Below, one piece after another: positions 1 through 5,139 of a stretch of 5,139 nt of DNA. The DNA is from Umezawaea sp039922235 (GTDB lineage: Bacteria; Actinomycetota; Actinomycetes; Mycobacteriales; Pseudonocardiaceae). The notes below the pieces were generated by a model. That model was not told the origin of the DNA, did not search any database, and saw nothing but the letters and a program-made list of their open reading frames with translations. Location of the stretch: positions 1 through 5,139 of the forward strand of contig JBDSAJ010001065.1 of assembly GCA_039922235.1 (NCBI GenBank), read 5' to 3'. Position 1 is the first letter of the stretch; each line of letters opens with the position of its first letter. Position numbers and translations under genes: made by a program.

Positions 1-3
1 CTG

Positions 4-2568
4 CTACTGCCCTGGCAACGTGATCGCTTCGATCGGGCTGTGCCGCATGGCGAGGCGCGCGGAGAGCGCGGTCACCGGCCAGACGATCAGGAACACCGCG
101 AGCACCACGGCGAGGAACACCCAGACCGGACCGGACGGGATGATCTCGCCGGTCGTGATCGCCATCGGCAGCACGGTGAACAGCGAGATCCCTATGCCGA
201 GCACCAGCCCGACCACCGCCACGATGCCGCCCTCGATGAACAGCATCCGCCGGACCTGCCCGCGGTCCGCACCAGCGAGCCGCTGGGCGCCGAACTCCCG
301 GCGACGGGCCAGCACGGCGACGGCCAGGGTGTTCACCGCCGCGATCGCCGCGTAGGCGATCGCCAGCACCGCCAGCAGGTAGTTGATCATCGCCTCGACG
401 TCGGCGCCCGCCTGGAAGCTCGCCAGCAGCGCGCCGTCGTCGCCGACGGAGACGCCCGGCCAGTCCTTCAGCCGGTCGGAGAGCGCGGACACCAGGTCGC
501 TCGCGTCCTGCCCGTCCGCGGCCTTCACCAGCACCTGCGTCGGCAGGCCGTTGGTGGTGTGCGCGGCCAGCAGCTCGGCGGGCAGGACCATGCTCGCGTA
601 GCTCGACGGGCTGTCGAGCAGCGCGACCACGGTCACCTTCGCCTGCGCCCCGTCACCGAGCCGCATGGTGATCTTGTCCTTGAGCTTGATCTCCAGGTCG
701 TCCGCGACGTCCTGCGGCAGCGCGACCGAGTCACCCTTGAGGTCCTTGAGCGATCCTTCGGTGACCGCGGTGCCGAGCACGGTGCCGCCCTGGTCCTCGG
801 CGGCCACGCCCATCAGGCGCAGCGGGTCGCTGCCGTTGCCGTCGTAGGGCTGCTCGATCCAGCCGGAGCTGGTGATCAGCGGTGACGCGGTGCCGACGCC
901 CGGCGTGCTCCGGATCTGCTGGAACTCGTCCTGCGGGATCGCGCCGCTGCCAGCGCTGATCACCACGTCGGCCGTCAGCTGGTCCACATAAGCCGCGACC
1001 TGCGCCTTCTGCGCGGTGGTCTCCGAGTACACGTTGCCGAGCGCGACGGCCGTGGCGAGGGTGATCGGTGTGAGCGCCGCGGCGAACGCCACCGCGCGCA
1101 CCCGTGAGTTGATCACCGCGAGGGCGGCGTCCCGGCCCCCGGCCCGCCGGATGTGCGGGCCGAAGCGGTCCGCGACGAAGGCCAGGATCTCCGGGCCGAT
1201 CAGCGCCACCGCGATGGCGCCGGTGAGCACCGCCGGGCCGCCGATCGCGGACGCGATGTCCGCGGGCATGAACATCGTGGTGCCGGCGAGCAGCACCGTC
1301 GCGATGGCGCACACACCCGCAGCCGTGCGGCGCAAGGGGTGCACCCTCGCGCTCGGGATCGCGGCCTCGGCCAGCGCCTGGATCGGCTTGGCCCGCGACG
1401 CCGCCAGCGCGGCGAACCACGCGGCGGCGTAGACGATCACGAGTGTCGCGACGACACCCGCGGCGAACGCGATGATGCCCTGCCGGAACACCAGCTCCTC
1501 CGGCGCGATGCCGAGCGACACGCTGGTGTCGAAGATCAGGTTGCCGAGCAGGCTGCCGAGGACCACACCGCACAGCGCGGCGACCGCCCCGACGGCCATG
1601 GTCTCGGCGAGCACCATCCGGTGCACCTGCCGCGGCGTCGCCCCGGTGGCCCGCAGCAGCGCGAGTTCCTGCCTGCGCTGCTGGACCGAGAGGCTGATCG
1701 TCGCGGAGACGACCAGTGCCATGACCACCAGCACCATGCCGCCGAACACCGCCGCCAACAGGATCAGCGGGAGCCTGCTGTTGTCGACGCCGAGGAACTC
1801 GGCCGAGCCGCGCTCGTCACCGGTCAGCACGCTGACGCCGGGAACCTGCTCCGAGATGCGCGCGGCGAGCTCACCCGCGTCCACACCTTCGGACGGGAAC
1901 ACCCCGACGAGGTCGGAACGGCCTTGGCGCGGGGAGAACTGCCGCGCGTCGGCGGCCGAGAAGAAGAACGCGGGCGCCCGCACGGTCTGACCCGGCTCCG
2001 CGATCCCGTTGACGGTGAAGGACTGCTTCCGCCCGGCCACCGCGAGGTCGACCTTGTCGCCGGACTTGATCCCGGCATCGGCCGCGGTTCCCGCGTCCAC
2101 CACGACCTGGCCCGCGCTCTGCGGCTGGTCGCCCTCGCGCAGGACGTAGCCGCCGAGGGCGGCGGAGTCCCAGCCGTGTCCGGAAAGGACGGACGAGTCG
2201 GTTTCCCGCGGCGAGCCGTCGGTCAGCAGCACCGCGGGGAACGACACGTCCGGGACGACGCGCTCGACGCCCTGCACCGCACCGATCTTGGTGATCTGGT
2301 CGGCGGGCAGCCCGGCGCGCTCGGCGTACGGGACCACCTCCGACTCCTCGTCCGGCAGCTTGAACGCCGACGAACCACCGACCACGACCGGCGCCGCGGC
2401 GAGCCGCTGCGGCTTCGCCTGCAGGACGATCGCCGTCTCGAACAGCCCGGCGCAGGCGATGAGCAGGCCGCAGCCGATCAGGATCGCGACGAACGACGCG
2501 AGCGACGCGGCCGCCCGATACCGCAGGCTGGCCAGCGCCAGGTCTAATACCACCCGCCGCGAACTCAC
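4..2568 (-). CDS. Fused FtsX-like ABC transporter permease (MacB/LolCE superfamily, 854 aa)
   Basis: Integral membrane subunit of a mechanotransmission-type (type VII) ABC system, paired with the ATPase encoded just upstream. By eye it has ten membrane segments: TM1 about 22-46, then an extracytoplasmic MacB-like domain about 50-265, TM2-4 about 266-390, three central helices about 415-512, a second outside domain about 515-725, and TM8-10 about 728-838. Two typical FtsX cytoplasmic loops are visible, QQRRQELALLRATGATPRQV (296-315) and ARRREFGAQRLAGADRGQVR (754-773), so two permease halves are fused in one chain and it may not need a second permease. The start is GTG at 2568, overlapping the ATPase stop as GTGA, with a G-rich stretch (GGGGGCAG) upstream. 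The eighth codon is TTA, rare in such genomes. The stop is TAG at 4-6. The family moves lipids, peptides or drugs, or transmits signals; the substrate is unknown here. Confidence 0.95.
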   Translation of the reverse strand: MSSRRVVLDLALASLRYRAAASLASFVAILIGCGLLIACAGLFETAIVLQAKPQRLAAAPVVVGGSSAFKLPDEESEVVPYAERAGLPADQITKIGAVQGVERVVPDVSFPAVLLTDGSPRETDSSVLSGHGWDSAALGGYVLREGDQPQSAGQVVVDAGTAADAGIKSGDKVDLAVAGRKQSFTVNGIAEPGQTVRAPAFFFSAADARQFSPRQGRSDLVGVFPSEGVDAGELAARISEQVPGVSVLTGDERGSAEFLGVDNSRLPLILLAAVFGGMVLVVMALVVSATISLSVQQRRQELALLRATGATPRQVHRMVLAETMAVGAVAALCGVVLGSLLGNLIFDTSVSLGIAPEELVFRQGIIAFAAGVVATLVIVYAAAWFAALAASRAKPIQALAEAAIPSARVHPLRRTAAGVCAIATVLLAGTTMFMPADIASAIGGPAVLTGAIAVALIGPEILAFVADRFGPHIRRAGGRDAALAVINSRVRAVAFAAALTPITLATAVALGNVYSETTAQKAQVAAYVDQLTADVVISAGSGAIPQDEFQQIRSTPGVGTASPLITSSGWIEQPYDGNGSDPLRLMGVAAEDQGGTVLGTAVTEGSLKDLKGDSVALPQDVADDLEIKLKDKITMRLGDGAQAKVTVVALLDSPSSYASMVLPAELLAAHTTNGLPTQVLVKAADGQDASDLVSALSDRLKDWPGVSVGDDGALLASFQAGADVEAMINYLLAVLAIAYAAIAAVNTLAVAVLARRREFGAQRLAGADRGQVRRMLFIEGGIVAVVGLVLGIGISLFTVLPMAITTGEIIPSGPVWVFLAVVLAVFLIVWPVTALSARLAMRHSPIEAITLPGQ

Positions 2569-3341
2569 CGCTGCCCCCGCGCCTGCTTGGCCCTGGCGCC
2601 CAGCTGGGCCAGGGTCGACGCGATGGCCTCGACGCTCGGCGTCGCCGTCTGCGTCACGATCCGGCCGTCCACCAGGAAGAGCACGTTGTCCGAGAAGGAC
2701 GCCGCCACCGGGTCGTGGGTGACCATCACGATGGTCTGGCCCGCGCTCACCAGCTCGCGCATCAGGGTCAGCACCTCCAGCGCGGTGTTCGTGTCGAGCG
2801 CGCCGGTCGGCTCGTCGGCGAAGACCACCGCGGGTCGGGCGGCGAGCGCTCGGGCGATCGCGACGCGCTGCTGCTGGCCGCCGGACAGCTCACCGGGGCG
2901 GTGCTTCACGCGCTGGGACAGCCCGACGCGCGCGATCACCTGGTTCACCCACGCCTGGTCGGGCTCACGGCCTGCCAACAGCGTCGGCAGGGTGACGTTC
3001 TGCTCGACGTTCAGCGCGGGCATCAGGTTGAAGGACTGGAAGATGAACGCCACGTGCTCGCGGCGCAGCTCGGTCAGCTTGGTCTCGCTCTTGCCCTTCA
3101 GGTCGGTCCCCACCAGGGTGACGCGACCGGAGGTCGGCTCGTCCAGGCCCGCCGCGCAGTGCAGCAGCGTGCTCTTGCCGGACCCCGACGGGCCCATCAC
3201 CGCGGTGAAGGTACCGGCCGGGAAGTCGACGGTGACCCCCGCAAGCGCTTCCACGGCGTTCTCGCCGGAACCATAGGTCTTGCGCACCGAGTCCAACTGG
3301 ACCGGCGACTCGACGGAAGTCATCGTGGGCACGTCGTTCAC
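2565..3341 (-). CDS. ABC transporter ATP-binding protein, LolD/MacB type (258 aa)
   Basis: Cytoplasmic ATPase that should dimerise and power the FtsX-like permease downstream. From the chosen start the motifs are: Walker A GPSGSGKST (50-58), Q-loop Gln102 in FQSFNLMPAL, signature LSGGQQQR (152-159), Walker B VVFADE (172-177), D-loop ALDT (181-184) and switch His209 in VTHD. The FQSFNLMP and DEPTGALD sequences are typical of the LolD/MacB/FtsE class, and all catalytic residues are present. I chose GTG at 3341 because it overlaps the stop of the 77 aa gene as GTGA and has AAAGGA about five bases upstream. The longer in-frame ATG at 3386 would run deep into the preceding gene, and the ATG at 3323 lacks a clear ribosome site. 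It also overlaps the permease start by GTGA, so the three genes are probably co-transcribed and translationally coupled. Confidence 0.95.
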   Translation of the reverse strand: MNDVPTMTSVESPVQLDSVRKTYGSGENAVEALAGVTVDFPAGTFTAVMGPSGSGKSTLLHCAAGLDEPTSGRVTLVGTDLKGKSETKLTELRREHVAFIFQSFNLMPALNVEQNVTLPTLLAGREPDQAWVNQVIARVGLSQRVKHRPGELSGGQQQRVAIARALAARPAVVFADEPTGALDTNTALEVLTLMRELVSAGQTIVMVTHDPVAASFSDNVLFLVDGRIVTQTATPSVEAIASTLAQLGARAKQARGQR

Positions 3342-3571
3342 TCCGATCCTTTGCCGGCACGCCGTGCCGGGTCGAGGTAGGCCCACACCAGCAGGGCCGC
3401 CCCGCCGGTGGCGATCGTCCAGAGCCAGAACGGCGTCTTGAAGGACGCGCTGATCAGGCTCATGAGCAGCCAGATCACGAACTGGACGGCGCTGATGACC
3501 ACCCAGATGATCGTGACGACCCGTCGGGCTGGACTACCCGAGGACCGGGTCTCTTCTGAGCTCTCCGACAT
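3338..3571 (-). CDS. Small two-helix membrane protein (2TM-like, 77 aa), first gene of the ABC operon
   Basis: Function unknown. A polar N-terminus (MSESSEETRSSGSPARR) is followed by two hydrophobic helices at about 18-40 and 47-66, then a basic tail (DPARRAGKGSE). The central IWVVISAVQFVIWLL and the later FWLW resemble the small actinobacterial 2TM domain. The same module ends the 139 aa protein upstream, so the two are paralogues. ATG at 3571 is preferred: GGGGG lies four bases before it, whereas the upstream in-frame ATG at 3619 sits inside the putative TetR operator. Its TGA overlaps the ATPase GTG, so it is tightly tied to the transporter and could be an accessory or regulatory membrane subunit (inference). 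A stand-alone membrane protein that only shares the promoter remains possible. Confidence 0.8.
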   Translation of the reverse strand: MSESSEETRSSGSPARRVVTIIWVVISAVQFVIWLLMSLISASFKTPFWLWTIATGGAALLVWAYLDPARRAGKGSE

Positions 3572-3610
3572 GACGCCCCCATTTCGACTTCGGCGGAGTC
3601 GACGAGATAA

Positions 3611-3640
3611 ATAGTGCATGGCTTACACAGTTTACCGCAA
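3611..3640 (-). promoter_or_regulatory. Possible promoter of the ABC operon, overlapping operator 2
   Basis: On the minus strand TTGCGG (3640-3635) is a candidate -35, with TGCACT (3618-3613) 16 bases on or CACTAT (3616-3611) 18 bases on as the -10. Both place the start of transcription roughly 30-40 bases ahead of the ATG at 3571. That the same layout appears in both repeat copies is the main support; individual box matches are weak. Confidence 0.4.
3612..3637. promoter_or_regulatory. Putative TetR operator 2, upstream of the 77 aa gene and ABC operon
   Basis: This matches operator 1 at 22 of 26 positions with no gaps: TAGTG, then a six-base variable core, then an identical 15 bases TTACACAGTTTACCG. 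The left arm is degenerate (GTGCAT in place of GTGTAA), so the palindrome is imperfect and binding may be weaker. It lies 41 bases upstream of the ATG of the 77 aa gene, in the right place to control the three-gene ABC transcription unit. Confidence 0.75.
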
Positions 3641-3668
3641 CGCCGACGAACGGGGAAGCCACCCCTAC

Positions 3669-4088
3669 TCAGGGGGTGCCATCAGCGGTTATCCGCAATC
3701 TGCGGTCCCGGTCACGGGCAGCCCACACGCCTGCCACCAGCACCCCACTGCCGAGCACCACGCAGATCAGCCACAGCGGGTTCCACTGCCCGTCGATCAA
3801 CCCGATGAGCAGCCAGATGACGAAGTTGGCGACGCTGAGGAACACCCACAGCGCACCCGCGACCTGCGGCGCCACCTGGAGCACCGGCGGGGCGATCCCC
3901 TCGCCCTGGCCGGTGACCGCGACGCGCAGCGCGGTGTGCGTGGTGGCGAGCCGGACGCGGGCGAGCCGCCGGGCAGCCTCCCCGCCGTCGTACTCGCCGG
4001 TCGCACGGGCGTGCTCGATCTCGGTGGCCGCCAACTTCCGGTCCAGCTCGGTGACAGGCCCCAGCCCGAACCGGTTGCTCTCGCTCAC
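3669..4088 (-). CDS. Membrane protein with soluble N-terminal domain and 2TM-like C-terminus (139 aa)
   Basis: Residues 10-60 form a charged, helical region (ELDRKLAATEIEHARATGEY, then EAARRLARVRLATTHTALRV) faintly like the DUF1707/SHOCT-type domains that actinobacteria often join to a membrane pair; this link is tentative. A linker of about 61-76 is followed by two helices, about 78-98 (LWVFLSVANFVIWLLIGLI) and 103-124, and an Arg/Asp-rich tail. The helical part is paralogous to the 77 aa protein. The start is ambiguous: GTG at 4088 gives MSESN, matching the MSESS start of the paralogue and nine bases from GGGGG; GTG at 4094 adds two residues with only three bases spacing. In-frame codons upstream of 4094 run through the intergenic operator and antisense to tetR, so they are not coding here. 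It is read divergently from tetR and probably controlled by it. The last codons include the rare AGA, TTG and ATA. Function unknown. Confidence 0.75.
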   Translation of the reverse strand: MSESNRFGLGPVTELDRKLAATEIEHARATGEYDGGEAARRLARVRLATTHTALRVAVTGQGEGIAPPVLQVAPQVAGALWVFLSVANFVIWLLIGLIDGQWNPLWLICVVLGSGVLVAGVWAARDRDRRLRITADGTP

Positions 4089-4111
4089 ATCCACTCGCCC
4101 CCAGCTCGGAT

Positions 4112-4137
4112 TAGTGTAAGAGTTACACAGTTTACCG
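4112..4137. promoter_or_regulatory. Putative TetR operator 1, between tetR and the 139 aa gene
   Basis: The core 4114-4128 is a perfect inverted repeat, GTGTAA-GAG-TTACAC, followed by AGTTTACCG. It lies in the divergent intergenic gap, 21 bases before the tetR ATG and 18-24 bases before the start of the 139 aa gene. It would cover the likely promoters on both strands. The element recurs at 3612-3637. TetR-family repressors commonly bind such short palindromes next to their own gene; binding here is inferred, not shown. Confidence 0.8.
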
Positions 4138-4140
4138 AAT
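4113..4140 (-). promoter_or_regulatory. Possible promoter of the 139 aa gene, overlapping operator 1
   Basis: On the minus strand TACACT (4118-4113) fits a -10 box, with a weak ATTCGG (4140-4135) 16 bases upstream as a -35. The equivalent positions in the second copy are TGCACT and TTGCGG. The operator core would fill the spacer, as expected for simple steric repression. The -35 match is poor, so the assignment is tentative. Confidence 0.4.
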
Positions 4141-4158
4141 CCGATCGCGGAGCGATAG

Positions 4159-4917
4159 ATGTCGACCGAACCCGAGCCGGGCGGAAGTCCGGACCTGCCG
4201 CCAGGGCTGGCCCCGGCGTGGGTTGCCGCGCCGCGGCCCCGCCGCGGCCCCAAGCCTGCCCACAGCCTGCCCCAGATCGTGGCCGCCGCCGTCGAGCTCG
4301 CCGACGCCGACGGGCTGGCCGCGGCGTCGCTGCCCAACATCGCCGCGTCGCTCGGCCTGACCACCAACGCGTTGTACCGCTACGTCGGTTCGAAGGACGA
4401 ACTGCTGGTCCTGTTGGCAGACGCGGGTTTCGGGCCACCGCCACCGCTGGGCGGTGCGGACTGGCGGGCCACCGCGCGAGCCTGGGCGTACGCCGCACTG
4501 GACCGCTACCGCGCCCGCCCGTGGCTGCTGGACCTCCCGTTCCGGGGCAGTGCGGTCACCCCGAACCGCCTGTGCTGGACCGAACTGCTGCTGTCGGCCA
4601 TGCCGACGGCCGGACTGTCCGGAGTGGACGCGCTCGGCTGCGTCCGGCTGGTGGAGGACTTCACCCGCGCCACGGCCGAACGCCTCCGGGCGAACTCCGA
4701 CCCGGACTCGGCCGACTTCCCCTCGCGGGCCGCCGACGTCCGCTCGTTCCTCCAACCGCGGTTGGAGGAGAGCGGCTACACCCACTTGGCCGCCCTCGGC
4801 GACTACCCCGCGGCGAGTTCGGTGGACTTCGGCCTGGACCTGGTCCTGGACGGCATCGCGGGACTCCTCGCCACCTCCCGCACCCGACGCGCGAGCAGGA
4901 AGGGCGGCGCCCCCTGA
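4159..4917 (+). CDS. TetR/AcrR-family transcriptional regulator (252 aa)
   Basis: One-component DNA-binding repressor. After a Pro/Arg-rich N-terminal extension (1-33, ending PRPRRGPKP) comes the TetR_N domain, about 36-90, with its helix-turn-helix at about 57-76: SLPNIAASLGLTTNALYRYV followed by GSKDELL, a clear family signature. The remainder (about 101-240) looks like the TetR_C_1 ligand-binding and dimer domain, with DWRATARAWAYAALDRYRARPWLL and a later VRLVEDFTRATAERL helix. The ATG at 4159 has GGAG six bases upstream. It is divergent from the 139 aa membrane gene across a 64-70 base gap that holds a perfect 15-bp inverted repeat, the natural autoregulatory operator. A second copy of that element precedes the ABC operon, so the likely role is ligand-relieved repression of the exporter; the ligand may be the exported compound (inference). 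It ends in a GC-rich hairpin. Confidence 0.93.
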   Translation: MSTEPEPGGSPDLPPGLAPAWVAAPRPRRGPKPAHSLPQIVAAAVELADADGLAAASLPNIAASLGLTTNALYRYVGSKDELLVLLADAGFGPPPPLGGADWRATARAWAYAALDRYRARPWLLDLPFRGSAVTPNRLCWTELLLSAMPTAGLSGVDALGCVRLVEDFTRATAERLRANSDPDSADFPSRAADVRSFLQPRLEESGYTHLAALGDYPAASSVDFGLDLVLDGIAGLLATSRTRRASRKGGAP

Positions 4918-4922
4918 GGGGG
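4910..4922 (+). terminator. GC hairpin across the tetR stop codon
   Basis: CCCCC (4910-4914) and GGGGG (4918-4922) pair around the tetR TGA stop as a three-base loop. No T-run follows, so it is not a classic intrinsic terminator, though U-less hairpins are often proposed as terminators in high-GC actinobacteria. It could equally protect the transcript end. Confidence 0.35.
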
Positions 4923-5022
4923 AAGGGGTCCGGCAAGGTCGTTATCGCTGATCAGGCCATCATTCCCCGCAGCGGCAGTGGGCGCGGCGTTACCCGTCCG
5001 ATCAGTCCGGGGCCGGTCCAGG

Positions 5023-5041
5023 TGATGCGGTCGGCGCATCA
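5023..5041 (-). terminator. Hairpin at the stop of the HNH endonuclease gene
   Basis: TGATGCG (5023-5029) and CGCATCA (5035-5041) form a perfect 7-bp stem with a five-base loop GTCGG. It includes the TGA stop of the minus-strand HNH gene and lies between the two convergent genes, where a terminator is expected. There is no T-run on either side, so this is a candidate only. Confidence 0.4.
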
Positions 5042-5139
5042 GGCCGCGACCGATTCGCGGGTGTGGGTGCGTGTGCTGGGGCTGGTCCAGACGAACGTTC
5101 CCGGAGTCGGCTGGGCCACCGTCCAGCGGGGGTCCTGCT
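5039..5139 (-). CDS. C-terminal end of a DUF222/13E12-type HNH endonuclease (partial, runs off window)
   Basis: Only the last 32 complete codons are inside the window, on the minus strand, ending in TGA at 5041-5039. The readable protein contains DPRWTVAQPTPGTFVWTSPS followed by TRTHTRESVAA. The pattern W.(V/I).QP.PG.F.WTSP..R.(Y/H)T is characteristic of the tail that follows the HNH motif in the very abundant actinobacterial DUF222 family, as I know it. The HNH catalytic residues would lie beyond the window, so activity cannot be judged. Family members are often present in many copies, and their role is uncertain. The gene converges on tetR with 121 bases between the two stops and seems unrelated to the transporter. 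The call rests on one short motif in one of three open minus-strand frames. Confidence 0.72.
   Translation of the reverse strand, partial: QDPRWTVAQPTPGTFVWTSPSTRTHTRESVAA

Larger units (their letters stand above)
3462..3839 (-). repeat. Duplicated 2TM coding segment (3462-3496 and 3805-3839)
   Basis: Two 35-base segments, one in each small membrane gene, match at 29 of 35 positions. Both encode the start of the two-helix module, ending in the shared FVIWLL. The range given spans both copies; the sequence between them is not repeated. Together with the paired operators this supports a local duplication of promoter plus gene. Confidence 0.7.

Noticed and set aside
1153..2547. 464-codon open frame on the plus strand opposite the permease
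   Set aside because: Its product is rich in Arg, His, Asp and Gly with no recognisable domain, the usual antisense shadow of a GC-rich gene; the minus strand encodes a well-defined FtsX permease.
3572..3619. Longer form of the 77 aa protein starting at ATG 3619
   Set aside because: This ATG sits in the repeated operator element with no ribosome site; ATG 3571 has GGGGG upstream and gives an MSES start like its paralogue.
4095..4367. Longer N-terminal form of the 139 aa protein starting at 4367
   Set aside because: The extra residues (low-complexity Ala/Ser/Gly/Pro-rich) lie antisense to the tetR coding region and run across the putative operator; tetR has clear family motifs there.
4132..4785. 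217-codon open frame on the minus strand opposite tetR
   Set aside because: Gly/Arg-rich composition without motifs, antisense to a clear TetR protein, and overlapping the operator region.
4948..4955. CTGATCAG palindrome between the convergent genes
   Set aside because: An 8-bp palindrome is expected by chance and no second copy or flanking structure supports a function.
4803..5039. 78-codon minus-strand open frame between tetR and the HNH tail
   Set aside because: It overlaps the end of tetR antisense, has a Pro/Arg-rich product without motifs, and continues in a different frame from the recognisable HNH tail.
5022..5139. Possible plus-strand gene start (GTGATG) reading to the window end
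   Set aside because: It opens inside the hairpin at the HNH stop and lies antisense to the HNH-family motif; no ribosome site or recognisable protein pattern.

Overview
This 5.1 kb window is very GC-rich by eye, with strongly G/C-biased third codon positions, GTG starts and stop/start overlaps. Together with a DUF222-type HNH endonuclease tail at the right edge, this points to an actinomycete, perhaps of the Pseudonocardiales or a related mycelial group. The genus cannot be fixed from the sequence alone.

Layout: the minus strand from about 4094 down to 4 carries four genes. First comes a 139 aa membrane protein with a soluble N-terminal domain and a two-helix (2TM-like) C-terminus. After a 97-base gap follows a tightly packed trio: a 77 aa two-helix protein, a LolD/MacB-type ABC ATPase (258 aa) and a large fused FtsX-like permease (854 aa). 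The trio members overlap at GTGA stop/start junctions, so translation is probably coupled. A TetR-family regulator (252 aa) is read divergently on the plus strand from 4159. At the right edge the last 32 codons of a minus-strand HNH endonuclease converge on tetR.

How it fits together: a 26-bp element occurs twice, exactly 500 bp apart (3612-3637 and 4112-4137), with 22 of 26 identical bases by eye. One copy lies between tetR and the 139 aa gene and contains a perfect inverted repeat; the other lies ahead of the 77 aa gene and the ABC genes. The simplest reading is that TetR represses itself, the 139 aa gene and the ABC operon from these two operators. The two small membrane proteins share their two-helix module, visible even at DNA level, and similar start regions, so promoter plus gene seem to have been duplicated.

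The unusual points are the paired small 2TM proteins tied to one MacB-like exporter under a shared operator, and a TTA leucine codon at position 8 of the permease, which could place the transporter under bldA-type tRNA control. The substrate cannot be inferred. No CRISPR array, tRNA, rRNA or insertion sequence was seen, and no gene-free stretch exceeds 300 bases.
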